Source of the DNA: Magnaporthiopsis rhizophila
Lineage: Eukaryota; Ascomycota; Sordariomycetes; Magnaporthales; Magnaporthaceae
DNA: 64,000 nt
Direction: 5' to 3'
Assembly (NCBI GenBank): GCA_003049465.1
Contig: PYSS01000098.1
Coordinates: 1 to 64,000, forward strand
Within the stretch, counting starts at the first letter, position 1. Every line of letters begins with the position of its first letter. Made by a program: the position numbers and the translations under genes. Positions 1 to 11,725 of this stretch are shown one piece after another. The notes under the pieces are model-generated. The model made no database searches. It worked only from the letters and a program-made list of their open reading frames with translations, and was not told the origin of the DNA.

Positions 1-403
1 GTCAAGAAATCCTTCTGCGGCTAGGACTGTCGACACCCAACAAGTCGAGCAAAGCCAAGGGGAAGCGGGCGCCTGGGATTGCGACACGACCCTGCCACAG
101 CCACATCAGCCACCTCCCTCGTCATTCTCACCAAGCTACCAACCTACACACGACCCACAAGCCTACCAACCAACGTATCGTCAGTCACGCCCAGCAGACA
201 GACAGACTCAAACCCAACTCGCGCCGCTGCATACTCTACGCCACCCTCAGCCGGTGCTCTACCAGCCAATCCAAGACCGCGCCAGCTACCGTCTCGGAAC
301 AAGCAGGGAGAGCACCAGCCGCACCCCATCAACCATTTCAAGACAGCGCTACCCACTGTCTACAAACGCCATGATACTATTCCGATCTACTGTTTCTTTC
401 TTT

Positions 404-440
<37 letters not shown>

Positions 441-1066
441 CCCTTTTTTTTTTTTTTTTTTTTTTTTTTCTGCTCTGCCATATCCTGTCATCTCATTCTT
501 GCTCTGTTGCTATCTTTGGATACCTACATACCTCTTGTCGTCCCATGCTCTATCGCTTGCTTGGATACCTATCTCTCTACCCGTTTCAAAAGCGCTCGGT
601 TCTTGGAGTTGGGGCAAATGATTTCTAAGGCACAGCCATCCAATCTTTTTCGTTATTCAACCTCGGGCCGGGACACATGGCCGCAAGATTTGGCCGCGAC
701 TTTCTTTGCTTTTTCTTTCCTTTTTTTTTTTGAGATACCCCATATCGTTACCGCGTTTTCCAGATTTTGTTCTTGTCGAGGAGGGAAGGGACACTTTCGT
801 ACACATGACGTGTGAATGGAGCTCGACCGTTTGAAGACAGCGCTAAGGACACGAAATTGATGAGAAATGACAATATCTCTTTGTTGGTTTGTACTATCGA
901 TTGAAAGCCGACCTCTCTGGGTATATACAATATAGACTCGTCACCTTCCCGTCTCGTGCTTCATCTTATGTCGCACGCAGGCTTGTTCGATGAAGGCATC
1001 AAGGCGCTGCAAATGAAATAAAAATAAAAATAAGAAAGTCAACAGCAATTCACCGCGACGACCCGT
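1..1066. other. Intergenic / possible 3' end of a truncated upstream gene
   Basis: No gene can be assigned. Frame 2 of the plus strand is open from the window edge to about 628 and reads as a Gln/Pro-rich peptide up to about 390, but it then runs into poly-Phe from the T tracts. Frame 3 stops near 372 and frame 1 stops within the first 24 bases. The left part could be the last exon of a gene cut by the window. The stretch from about 400 on looks like untranslated DNA: T tracts, then AT-rich spacer up to the dioxygenase stop. Confidence 0.3.
407..469. repeat. Poly-T low-complexity tract
   Basis: Thirty-four T (407-440), CCC, then twenty-six T (444-469). It is a pure homopolymer tract, so its length may be unreliable. 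On the minus strand it reads as poly-A, but no retroelement body or target-site duplication is visible beside it. Confidence 0.9.
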
Positions 1067-2085
1067 CTACAGCTTCTGGCGCTGGCGAGCAATAAGACTC
1101 TTGGGCGGCAGGACAATGTTGTACTCGAGCTCCAGACTAGCCTTGGAGTCGCCCTCGAGGGGCTTGAAGTCGACGACGAGGTCGTCCTTGACGGCGAAGA
1201 CGGTGTCGGTGGCCAGCCAGGGGTCGTCCTTGGGGTACAACTGGGTGGTGCAGGTCTGGTAGCCGTCCTTGGAGACCATGATGTGGATGTGGGCGGGCCG
1301 CATGGGGTGGCGGTCCATCATGGACAGCAGCTTCCAGGACGGGCCGTCGCGGGGCAGCGAGTAGGCGGTCGGGTGCAGGACGTAGAGGTAGTAGCGGCCG
1401 TTCTCGTCGGCGCGGACCTTGCCGCGCAGGTTGTTGGGCGTCTGGTTCTCCGGGTCCTGGAAGTCGTACTTGCCGTTGGCCGAGGCCTGCCAGATGTCGA
1501 AGATGGCGCCGGGCAGGGGCTTGCCCGTCTCCATGTCGCTGATGACGCCGTGCATCTTGGCGACGCGGCCGCCGGGCGGGACGCCGTCCTGGAAGATGGC
1601 GTCGCCCAACTCGCGGAAGGGCGCGTTTGGCGACCAGAAGGGGCCCAGGATGGAGGACGAGGTCGGGTCGATGTCGCCCTCGGACATGACCTTGTGGGCG
1701 ATCTCGTCGACGAGGCTGGTTTTGGGGAAGAGGGATTGTTAGCCAAGAGAGCATGGGAGAGATACCTAGGCAGGAAGTAAACTCACGACTCCAGACCCAG
1801 AATGTCGCTGATGCGGTGCGACTCGTTGCGGGTGTTCTTGCTCTCGCTGTAGATGCGGCCGACGTCATTGACAAAGGCGACGGCGGCCAACCACTCGTCG
1901 ATGGTCAGCTCGACCTCCCTGGTGAAGTCGTGCAGATGCCTGATGAGGGCGCTGAGCACGACGCGGTTACGCTCCGTGGTCTTGGGGCCCATGGTGTCCA
2001 GGACGTGCTGGGTGAAGTTGGGGTCGAAGCGATGGGCCGGCGCGTTGCCGTTGGCCGTGGGCTTGGAGCCGTCCTTGGAAGCCAT
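1067..2085 (-). CDS. Intradiol ring-cleavage dioxygenase (catechol/hydroxyquinol 1,2-dioxygenase type)
   Basis: Two exons, 2085-1787 and 1715-1067, joined across a 71-bp intron (1716-1786), give 315 residues. Residues about 20-100 form the N-terminal helical dioxygenase domain; the beta-sandwich catalytic domain follows. The non-haem Fe(III) ligands can be placed by family pattern: Tyr183 (ANGKYDF), Tyr218 (PTAYSLP), His242 and His244 (RPAHIHI). Family members insert O2 between the two hydroxyls of catechol or hydroxyquinol to give (hydroxy)muconates. The N-terminal domain argues against a classical protocatechuate 3,4-dioxygenase. The gene is divergent from the carboxymuconate cyclase 1.1 kb away, which suggests joint control in aromatic catabolism. 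The exact substrate cannot be read from sequence. The start fits the family and has a TATA-like site 132 bp upstream. Confidence 0.9.
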
Positions 2086-2216
2086 TTGTGTGAGGTGAGG
2101 ACGATTAAAACAGAGAAATTATGAATGTGGTGTGTATGATGAGGTGAAAAGAGATGATGATGGAGAGGATGATGGAAGGTAAGTCACGAATGATTTGAGG
2201 CTCGAGCAGCGCTCAT

Positions 2217-2222
2217 CTTATA
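2217..2222 (-). promoter_or_regulatory. TATA-like box of the dioxygenase gene
   Basis: TATAAG on the minus strand, 132 bp upstream of the ATG at 2085. Spacing is plausible for a fungal core promoter; assigned by motif only. Confidence 0.45.
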
Positions 2223-2996
2223 CCCGTTGGCATACTCGGCTTTGGTGTCAACGTCAAGCAGGCATGGCCGGTTGGGGTATTATCTTTGTCCCGGTCGGCC
2301 TCGCCGCGGCACCATTGGAACGGAGCCCCCCGAGATGCTGGGGGAGCCAAGATTACCCTGGCTGTCGCCATCTCTCCGCAACAAAAGATGGACCGGGCTC
2401 AAGACGAAAATGCCAATGGAAATGGACAGGACGTGATAGGTCCGTCGCGGCTAGACGGTGTCACGGTAGCGCCAGGCCCAGATGGAGGTTGTGACTCCAG
2501 CAATTTACCCCGCGCAGGCCCAATGGGCGGCCGCCAAAAATCCCAAGAGCCGGTCAAGGGAGCCGACAGCGGACCATACAGAGCGCGGGAGAATATTTAA
2601 CCCATATTTAAGCCTCGACTCCGGCCGCACGCATTAGTTGAGGCGAGTCAGCTGAACATGACAATATCCAGACGTCAAGATCTGACGGGCGCAACTGGTA
2701 TCTCCGGGCTGAAATCTGGTTAGACTGCCAGACATTGAAGACGTTGCAATTGACCAAACATTGCCCTCAATTGCTTTGAATTGATGTCCTCAATTGGCCA
2801 AGCCGTCGCCCATGGCGTCGTAAGGGAGACCAATCCGATCGGGATGTCGACTGTGCGGCGCTGAGAGCTGCCGGTCGGCCGCCGCAAAACCGAATGTGAC
2901 GCTCCACTCTGAAAGCTGCATGCCGCTGGGGGATCCCGCTCAAGCTTTCGCTGCGTGACTTGAATTGATACAAGGCTCCCTACACACCGGTTCCAA

Positions 2997-3002
2997 TATA
3001 AA
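2997..3002 (+). promoter_or_regulatory. TATA box of the carboxymuconate cyclase gene
   Basis: TATAAA on the plus strand, 190 bp upstream of the ATG at 3193. Assigned by motif and position only. Confidence 0.5.
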
Positions 3003-3192
3003 CCCGCCGTGTACCGATGCCAACTGGCGACGGTCTGCCATCGTACGACTTTACGCTTTTTCATTTTTTATGTTGTTGTCGTCTACCCGCAGAGGTCGCA
3101 TTGCAAAGCCCAGCGTCTTGTTGGCTGGCCTGATCCAACGGCACCTCGGCAGCTGTCCCTCGGCAAGGCACAACAACTACCCGCGCCCCAAA

Positions 3193-4531
3193 ATGCCCCT
3201 CCACCATCTGATGATTGGAACCTGGACGCCCCCTGGCGCCATCTTCACCGTCCGATTTGACGACGAGAAGCTCGAGCTCAAGCTGGTCAAGCGGACCGAG
3301 ATTCCGCACGACGAGCCGATATCATGGATGAATTTCGACGTATGTTGTCTCCGGCAGACGCGGAAACGATTCTCAAAGTTTCGTGATAGCTTCGTTTCAG
3401 CAGAATTAAGGCGGACGTCATGTTGACAAAAGTGCCTTTTTTTCGGGCTGCATCAGCATGCCAGGAAAAACATATACGGCGCCGCCATGAAGAAATGGTC
3501 CAGCTTTGCCGTCAAAAGCCCAACCGAGATCGTCCATGAGGTCTCGCATCCCATGGGCGGAGATCGTGCGTCACCTTGATGATAATATATCAGTTCCTCA
3601 CGGGACGGACCTAAATCACTCACTCACTGACGCGGATTGGACTCGGCCCCGGGAGTGAACAGCCAAGGCCAACTCGCCTGACACCAACACGCGGGCCATC
3701 TTCCTGCTCCCGGCAACTAAGCCGCCCTACGCCGTCTACTGCAACCCCTTCTACAAGCCGCACGCCGGCTACGGAAACGTCTTCAGCGTGACCGAGACGG
3801 GTCGGCTGGCCGAGAACGTGCAAAACTACCCCTACCTTGTGGGAGAGACGGGCATCCACGGCATGGTCTTCGACCCGCCCACCGAGACCTTCCTCTACTC
3901 TGCCGACCTGAGCGCCAACCGCCTCTGGGTGCACCGGCGCCGCAACCCGGATTCCGCCGACCCGTCCCACTTGAAACTCGTCGGCTCCGTCGAGGCGCCC
4001 GACCCGGGCGACCACCCGCGCTGGGTCGCCATGCACCCGACGGGGAACTACCTCTACGCGCTCATGGAGGCCGGCAACCGGATCTGCGAGTACGTCATCG
4101 ACCCGTCCACCGCCATGCCCGTGTACACGCACCGATGCTTCCCGCTCGTGCCGCCGGGCATGCCACGCCGCGACAAAGCTACGGGAAAGGGACTATACCG
4201 CTCCGACGTGTGCGAGGTGTCGTCCTCGGGCAAGTACCTATTCGCCAGCGCGCGGTCCAACGACTTCTCGCTCACGGGGTACATGGCCGCGTTCCGGCTG
4301 GGGGAGAGGGGCAACATCGAGCAGCAGCTGTGCCTCAACCCGACCCCGACCAGCGGCGGGCACAGCAATGCCGTCCGGCCGTGCCCTTGGTCCGACGAGT
4401 GGGTCGCCATGACGGACGATGAGCAAGGATGGATCGAGATGTTCCGCTGGGAGGGCGAGTTTTTGGCTCGTGTGGCCCGCTTGCGCATCCCCGAGCCGGG
4501 GTTTGGGATGAATGCTATCTGGTATGATTAG
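3193..4531 (+). CDS. Carboxy-cis,cis-muconate cyclase (3-carboxymuconate lactonizing enzyme)
   Basis: Three exons, 3193-3339, 3457-3565 and 3663-4531, give 374 residues. The protein closely follows the Neurospora crassa 3-carboxy-cis,cis-muconate lactonizing enzyme from its first residues (MPLHHLMIGTWTPPGAIF) to its last (GFGMNAIWYD). Conserved stretches between them include GIHGMVFDP, DHPRWVAMHPTGNYLYALME and GGHSNAV. This family is a seven-bladed beta-propeller that cyclises 3-carboxy-cis,cis-muconate, the product of protocatechuate 3,4-cleavage, to 3-carboxymuconolactone in the beta-ketoadipate pathway. The intron joins were chosen because they restore the family sequence HARKNIYGA after the first intron and PKANSPDTNTR after the second. 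The divergent dioxygenase neighbour suggests a small catabolic cluster. Confidence 0.95.
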
Positions 4532-5556
4532 GGTGATGCACATAGGGAGGGGATCCAAAGGATGTCTATAAACAAAGACGGAAAAGCCTTGATGGGGTTG
4601 GCTTGTCTGTGAGATCAACGTCGATCGATATACATACCGGGTTTATACATACTGCAGAGGTAGGCGTGTCCTTGAATCCTCTCAGGGGAAAGGAAGCGTC
4701 AGGCAGCGAGGCCACACCTTGTAAAATCCGACGGCATAATACCTTGTGGCGCTAGAAAGACGTTCGGACCGGTGCGGCCCCAATCGGGGAAGTACTTGGA
4801 TCCACCTACTCCATGGTGGAAGTGCCTAGCAAATCCGGTTTCCACGCGATTATCAAACATGAGAAGAAAAAATTGCGTTTCCAACACGGCGCCGATCCCA
4901 ACGCACCTACCTATTTTGGTTTTGTTGTACCGCCATTCTTGACACAGGTCTTGCAGTCATATTAATACAGGATTCCTGGGTGCCGCTGTATTAACGTTGG
5001 CACTGTTGGCCGGCGTTGCTGACTGCAGTTTGGGAGTCCCGTCGGGTGTGGGAAAAAAGTTTTCAAATTTGTGCTTACTTGTTCATGCGTGACCGACTTC
5101 CCTGGCTCGCCTGGTTGGCAAACGCACACAGCGACTCGGTGTGGAACAGATCCTTACCCGATCAAGGAAGGGAGCTCGGGTGTGGCTGCGCTATAACAAA
5201 CTAAAAGTAAACGGTTATTACGTGGGTGGTTATCCATGAAAGTGCGCCACCCAACGATCCCATCGAATGACAACATCAATGAATCCGTCACACCAAGATT
5301 GGCGACCTGACACCGTTTCGAGGTTATCTCTATTATATACATACATATGACGCGTTGGCATTCCCGGTGCTTAGTCGCCCACGTCGTTTCCCGCCCAAAA
5401 TGTTGTCCTTTTTTTTTTTATCTTTGGAATTTTTGTTTCTTTTCGATCGTCATGCGCAAAGTCCATCCCGTTATCGTATGCGCAGGAGGACTGGGGTGAG
5501 ATATATGTATATAGAAAGATAGAAAGGAGAAAGAGAGAAGAAGAGGGGACTTTCCC
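4532..5556. other. Convergent intergenic region
   Basis: About 1 kb between the 3' ends of the cyclase and the rhodopsin-domain gene. A T-rich tract lies near 5410-5420. No convincing coding frame or RNA gene was seen. Confidence 0.6.
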
Positions 5557-7128
5557 CTACACAGGCGACCCCCGGTTTTTGGTCGGATCCGGACCTACCG
5601 ACACGGTCTGCTGCACGTCCTTGGTGACCCTGATGATGCGGCGCGTGCTGTCCGAGTCGCCGAGGCCCGCGTCGTCGCCGCCGCTGTCGCCATCCTTGCC
5701 GCCGCTGTCGCCGCGGCGGGCGAGGTCGTCCATGCCTACGACGGTGATCTGCAGCTCCGTGTCGTAGACGGGGTTGTGCCGGCCCTTGACCTGGCCGATG
5801 GTGACGAGGCTGCGGCTGTTTTGGCGGCCGCTGGGGCCGCTGGCGCCGCCCGAGCGCTTGTCGCCCGTGCCGGAGCCGTAGTTCTTGGCCAGCTTCTTGA
5901 AGAAGGCCCGGAGCGTCGGGAGCGAGCCGGCGATGATGCCGATGCCGCACTCGATGATGGTCCAGAGCACGACGTTGCCGGTGCCGTCTGGTTTTGCGCT
6001 CCGGGTCAGTTCACTGTCTGTCTCTATATGCGCGCCCTGGGTAGGTAGTTTGCGGGGTCGACTTACGAAGAAGGTCCGTTGGCGTCGCGTACGCCATGGT
6101 AAACGGAACGCGGACTACGCTGGCAACACCGGCTCTGCGAGTTCCACCTCTGTCAGCTGCAAGACACGGGAAAAAAGGGATATAGTGTCGGGAAGGATGA
6201 TGGGATGAGTTAGAGAGAGAGAGCTGGACGTACAAAAGCCCCATTGCCAGGATGGCTCGGATGTAAAATTTGATCCGTGGCCGCATCTGGACGTCGCGGA
6301 GCAGGAAGAAGGGGATCGTGGCGACGGCAAAGTCTGTGAGTACGTTGACCACCGACGCCGCCACCGACAGGACGGTGATGTAGACGCCCGGGATGCAGGT
6401 GCCGGGGATTCTCGGGTCCCAGTAGGCATCGAGCGGGTGGCACTGGTTGAAGAGCATGACGACGCCGATGCCGCTGAGAGTAAAGGAGAAGATGACGAGC
6501 GTCTTCAGGATGATGAGGTACTTGCGCTCCGTGGCGATGCGCATCAGCGTCACGCAGATGCTGCTCTTGACGAGGCACAGACTCAAGGCGTAGAAGAACT
6601 GCCATACGATGAGTGCCTGTTTTTGGTTTTCGTGTATCAGCATCGGCACCTGTTGGATCCGTAGCGTCTCCAATCACTCCTTCCCGTGATGGCATTGGCA
6701 TCGATTCCATACCTTCTTCCCCTGAATCTGATTGCGCAGAAGCATCTGTGAGTCACGCGTCCCCAAGCCCCAGTACGCCCCGTAGATGGCGATAGCATCT
6801 TGGCCAAGAGTTGTGAACTGATGTTGCTCCGTGTCAGTTCTTCTTTTTTTCATGTGTCCGCCGTCCTCTCCACGCCATGCCCGGAGAGTGAAGCCGGCGT
6901 CGTCAGACGATAGAAGAAGAGATGGAGACTAACGTATCCGAGCACCATCATCCAATCGTCCACCCCGAAATTGTGCTTCGCCAGCCGGATGTAGACGCGC
7001 ATGGCCATGACGATGGTAGTGAGGACAGCGAAGAGGATACTGTTGACCACCAGCGCCATGGACAAGCCCGAGGGCTCGATCGGGATCCAGAGCGAGGCAT
7101 CGTCGACCGTTGCGTTGGGTTGAGACAT
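5557..7128 (-). CDS. Integral membrane protein with fungal rhodopsin-like domain (Pth11-related)
   Basis: Five exons, 7128-6934, 6817-6713, 6616-6234, 6134-6067 and 5987-5557, give 393 residues. Several hydrophobic segments form the seven-helix fungal rhodopsin-domain pattern: the first at about residues 22-45, then VDDWMMVLGY, then helices around QFFYALSLCLVKSSICVTL, and the late family motif LWTIIECGIGIIAGSLPTLR. The cytosolic tail (about 85 residues) is hydrophilic and rich in Gly, Asp and Ser. No CFEM domain is present, so it is not a full Pth11 receptor. Members of this family are mostly uncharacterised and often sit beside metabolic clusters; a sensing role here would be guesswork. Every splice join is GT-AG, frame-consistent and supported by family sequence. 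Confidence 0.85.
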
Positions 7129-8575
7129 CTGGACGCAGGTCTGTCGTTTTAGGGTCCGGGCCCTGTGCTAACTCGATTTCGGTTTGGCGTCAAGTGACAG
7201 GTGACAGGCATATGTATGGCGGTGGCCCTGGCTGAGTGTTCGCCGCGCGCGCGCAGGGCCGAAACAGGCGCCTCTGTTGAACCGACCTCGGCCGGTATCA
7301 GAAACAAACTGTCTCTACCGGTACCAGCGCGCCTCCTGGGTGACGTTTACTCCAGACGCCTTGTGATTTTCCTCTGGATATGGCGCTAGGGGCGGCGGGG
7401 GAGGGACATCAAGCAAAGAAAGGCGAGGTAACCGGAAAACGAGGAGCATGACACGCCGGCGGGACCTAGCTCAAGACATATTATTCCCACACGACAGCCG
7501 GCGAGACGGATAGTATTAAGACACGGCACAGCGCCTCCTCTTCTGCACAGGCCTCAAGGGATCGTCCAACATGGGGCGGGCTGAGGTAACCACAGGGAAT
7601 GCAACGCGACAGCCACGCACGCGGAAAAAGAATGGGAGGACCAAAAAAAACCATGGAAATTGGGGGTGGACTGATGGGCAATGGAGCCCACACGTGCGGC
7701 GCGACCGCCCCCGTTCTGAACGGTTGTCCTGGGCATGCAACCGAGGGTGGGCTGTGGGCTGTGGGCTCATGGCCAGTGACAGGCCCTGCTGGTGGAGGAG
7801 GATCGGAGAGGGCAGACTTGGGTGGGTTATACAAATGGACACCCAGCCCTTGGCCTCATCCACCCGCCGCCCTCGTGCATCCGACTCCAGCGGTGCTACC
7901 ACTAAGCAGCGTCAGCATGGCGTTGCAGCCAATGCCACACCAGCGGCACGTAGCAAGCGCCTGCGGTTCTAATAAACAAGAGGAGTGGCTGAGAGAGAGG
8001 AGGAAAATATGAAAAAGGCAGAAATACCAGCGGGAACTACTGTAGTCCGAACAGGGGGCCCCTTCCCCCGAGCCGTGCCGCCGTTAGTGTGGTAGACCAG
8101 GGTCGCAGCAGATAACACTTTATGCAAGGGGTCCCCGTACATAGGTTGTCATATTAAGCGGTGGGCGGCAGACCCTCTCTTTTGCCCCCATCCGGGAAGG
8201 CGCCGCGTCCGACACGAGCACGAGGGTTGACGAATCCATGGCCCCCACAAAGCATGGAGTTTGTTGTTCGTGCAGTTGTTCGCGGGGTAGATCATGTCTC
8301 TGTTGGGTCAGGGGCGGTTTCCGAGCCCTCGGCGATGGAGACAAGGCCGGCCGACGGTTCCGTCCCCCTTTTACATATCCTGTCCCCGTTCCCCTCGCCC
8401 ATTTTCATTTCCCCTGGCTGCTGGTCTGATCCCGACGGGCTTCTTTCGTTTTCAAACACGCTAATCGTGGATCGGCCTTGTTCCTGGTCTCGGCACGGCA
8501 CCTCTAGCGAAATAAAAAAGCAAAGAAAGCAAAACAGAACCACTTACTTGGCTGGTGGGCAAAAAGGAGAGAACC
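7129..8575. other. Divergent intergenic region
   Basis: About 1.4 kb between the starts of the rhodopsin-domain gene (-) and the short-chain dehydrogenase (+). Overlapping frames on both strands around 7480-8010 resemble no protein. It presumably holds both promoters. Confidence 0.55.
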
Positions 8576-9879
8576 ATGGCCAACTACGACGTCAAGGGCA
8601 AGATCGCCCTCATCACAGGAGCGGGGTCCGGTAAGCAGCGATCCAAGAAATCCTACCCTGCTTACGTAGATCGCTTGTAACGTTCGGCGGTCTCTTATCT
8701 GCGGTTGTGTGTGTGGCGGTTTTGCCGGCTCTGGTTGGTGTTGACGTGGTGTGCTTGGCTGCTGCCTTGGGATGAGCAGGCATCAACCACGCCATGGCTC
8801 AGCGCCTCCTCGAGGCCGGCTGCTCCGTCATGATCGCCGATCTGAAGCTGCGGCCCGAGGCCGAGGCCACGGTGGCCAAGTACCCGCACCCGGCCGAAAA
8901 CGGCGCCGCCTCGGCCGCGTTCCGGCAAACGGACGTGGCCGACTGGGCACAGCTGACAGCGCTGTGGGAGGAGACGCTGGCCAAGTTCGGACGGATCGAC
9001 ATCCTCATCAACGGAGCCGGCATCTACGAGCCGCCGACGTCGTCCTTCTGGAACCCGCCGGGAATCTCGCCCCTGGCCGAGGACAAGGCCGACGGCGGTA
9101 TCTGGAAGACGTACGCCGTCAACACCATGGCGCCCATCCGGCTGGCCCAGCTCGCGCTTGACTACTGGATGCAGAACCGGGAGGTCAAGGGCAACCTCCT
9201 CTGGGTGGTCAGCGCGGGCGCCTACCTCCACTCGATGCAGACGCCGCTGTACTTCTCGTCCAAGGCCGCCGTGCTCAGCGTCGTCAGGTCGCTGCAGGGA
9301 CTGAAGCAGCTCATCGGCGTGCGCAATTGTGCCATCTGCCCTGCGGCCGTTCGGGTAAGTTGAGAGAAAGATCCCTGTCCTATATATGTGCACTATATAT
9401 CAGAATGCGGAGGGGCCAGGAAAACTTGGCCGCCGCCAGAAAAGGGGCAATGCTACGCGAAGGAGCAGGAGAGAAGAGGGGAAAGAAGCATTGATCCAAC
9501 CATCCATCCATCATCCATCCACCAACCAACCACCAATGCAACTAACACATCCGTTATCACGCAACACAAAACACACACACAGACCCCGCTGTTCGACCAA
9601 GACTATTGCAAGGACCGCCTGGGCAAGGACGACACGGCGCTGACGTCGGAGGAGACGGCGGCCGTCATGATGGACGCGCTGACGCTCGAGAGCCGCGGCA
9701 ACGGCGACATCATCGAGGTGCAAAAGATCGCCGAGGGCGACATCGACGTGCGCGACGTCAAGCTCGAGGCCCTCTACCCTCCGCGCATGCCCATCAGCGC
9801 CGGCACCAAGGCCATGGAGGAGGAGCTCAAGTTCATGCAGAAGATCGCCGCCAAGGGGATGCGCGCCTCATGTGAGTAG
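8576..9879 (+). CDS. Short-chain dehydrogenase/reductase (SDR), classical type
   Basis: Three exons, 8576-8630, 8780-9354 and 9583-9879, give 308 residues. The cofactor loop TGAGSGI lies at residues 14-20, NGAG at 96-99, and catalytic Asn133, Ser163, Tyr176 and Lys180 (YFSSK) are all present. The first intron interrupts the glycine-rich loop, as is common in fungal SDRs. An acidic residue after beta-2 (MIADLK) favours NAD(H) over NADP(H). The C-terminal 98 residues are on the last exon and resemble fungal 15-hydroxyprostaglandin-dehydrogenase-like SDRs. The second intron (9355-9582) carries CATC and CA repeats. It may oxidise an alcohol intermediate near the aromatic-catabolism genes, but its substrate is unknown. 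Confidence 0.9.
9480..9582. repeat. Intronic CATC / CCAA / CA low-complexity repeats
   Basis: The end of the second SDR intron is built of imperfect CATC and CCAA units followed by a CA run that leads into the acceptor at 9582. Confidence 0.7.
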
Positions 9880-11725
9880 TAGCGGCTAAATTGGAGGAGG
9901 CGAAGGGAGGAAGGATCCCTTGGATCGTTTGGATGATGAACATCCATCTTGCAAATAAATTTCCAATTTGTTTCCAACGGCGCAGTCCCTGGGGAATTTT
10001 TGACCGTGCACAAAACATTCCTGGCCCGCCACCGTCAAGCACAGGGTGGGGCCCACCACCTGAAGAGGCAACGAAAAAAAAAAAAAAAAAAAGGATGGAT
10101 CCGCAAACGGCCGGGAGACAAGGGTGCACCTTGCCTAAACCCTAAACCCGAGGGGGAAAGGGAAAAAAAAAAAGCACCGAGCGGCATGGAACGGCACACG
10201 ACAATCTGGTCGAAATCTCATCTGCCGCTCATCTCCCGTTCGCGTCCTTCCTCTCTCGGTAGGTGCCCAAGGTAGCTAAGGTTATGCTTGCGCACGGCAC
10301 TTTTAATATTATTCAAAAGATGGACGGCAGATCGGCATGTTTGGGCTTACTTTCCCCATGTGCCGCCCGCCACGAACTTGCGTATGTACGTGGTGCCCCC
10401 CATGTTCGCTTTGACAATCCCTACCTACGAACCTGAGCCATCTGCTTTTCAATTGGTGGACAAATGCCCTGTCAAAACGCTCTCTTAAGGATGTTTGAAC
10501 TCACGACCCGAACCCCTGGATGCCCATTCGCCAACCCTTAGCCTCGGCAACCGCCAACCCTCCCATTTGAATCTCTTATTTTCGCCGATTTTAATGCTGT
10601 CATACCTACTTAAATACAGGAACGGTTTGTCGTGTTGGCGCATTTGCCCAGCTGAAATGTGAGGTGTGAATATTTTTGTGTTTTCGTTGGCTCAAAGGAC
10701 GGGAGGTGCTGACATGAAGGCACCCAGTTGGCAAGTCGGCCCGCAAATCATTGAGGCATAACTAGGTAGGTATGGAGTACTGTCATATCAATGGATACCA
10801 GGTACCACCGATTAGAGTAACGTCGCTTGCAGCACACACACCGCCTTTGTTCGGTAGGTTTCCTTGCGGGGGAGGTACCCATACTTGCCGAACTTCCTGA
10901 TCTGACAAGACCTGACACTTCTCTGATAACTGGGTTGCTCCCTACATACCTGGGTAGACCCTTTTGACACGTACATGGTTCTCGGCCCGCCCGAATGGGC
11001 ACAGATTCGCTAGACCGCACATAGATGGAGCCCAGGAAAAAGGGGCCGCCACGATAGACGAGGCGAGCCAAGACCAGGATCATAGAATGTTTAGATTCGG
11101 TGGAAACTTGAAAAAAAAATCTGGCATGAGCGGTGGAGCAAAACACCTATTCCAAATACGGGAAGTGTTCGTTCGGGATGAAAAGCGGGAGGTCTTGAAA
11201 AACGTGTATGACCCTGGAAGGGTGTGCGTATGCCCCGTACAGTAATGGAAGGCGCTCGCGAGAAATCTTTCCGATCGTGCCGGATTGGCAAAAGTCGCAG
11301 CGACAGAGGGAAAGAGAAGAGAGAAAATACAAGGTTTATTCCGGAACGTGCTAATAAAGGAGCTGCAATACCAAGCAGGCTGTCCATCTGCTTTAAAAGG
11401 GGCCCCAAACTGCGACTGCAATGGATAGCGAAGAAATAAGACGATGACGAGAAGTAAAATAGCAAAACAAGATTGACTCGGCATAATTCAGATCGTGCGC
11501 CTCGGCGACGGTCAACCAACAGGAAAAATACCAAGAAAGAGAGAGATGCAAATACCATAGCTTCAAGACAGGTGCCGTATCGCTCTCGACCGCTAGCTAG
11601 CACACCTCAGGCAGCAACAACAACGCCACTTCGCCAAGCAAAACGCCAAACCTGTCCCATTTACTTCCTTCATATTCATCTCAAAACACGCACAATGTGA
11701 AACGGGAAAGATTTCCCCACGCCGT
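9880..11725. other. Convergent intergenic region
   Basis: About 1.8 kb between the SDR and CAF-1 3' ends. It holds a poly-A run near 10074-10092, a short CCTAAACCCTAAACCC stretch (10134-10149) and a CTAGGTAGGTA motif (10762-10772). Frames on both strands resemble no known protein. Confidence 0.55.

Larger units (their letters stand above)
2086..3192. promoter_or_regulatory. Divergent intergenic promoter region (dioxygenase / carboxymuconate cyclase)
   Basis: About 1.1 kb separates the two divergent start codons. No coding frame in it resembles a protein. It carries a TATA-like site near each end, facing outward, so it probably holds the regulatory sites of both genes. I did not identify any specific activator site. 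Confidence 0.6.

Noticed and set aside
10134..10149. CCTAAACCCTAAACCC, telomere-like
   Set aside because: Only about two units of the plant-type CCCTAAA repeat; too short to be an interstitial telomere tract, and fungal telomeres are usually CCCTAA.
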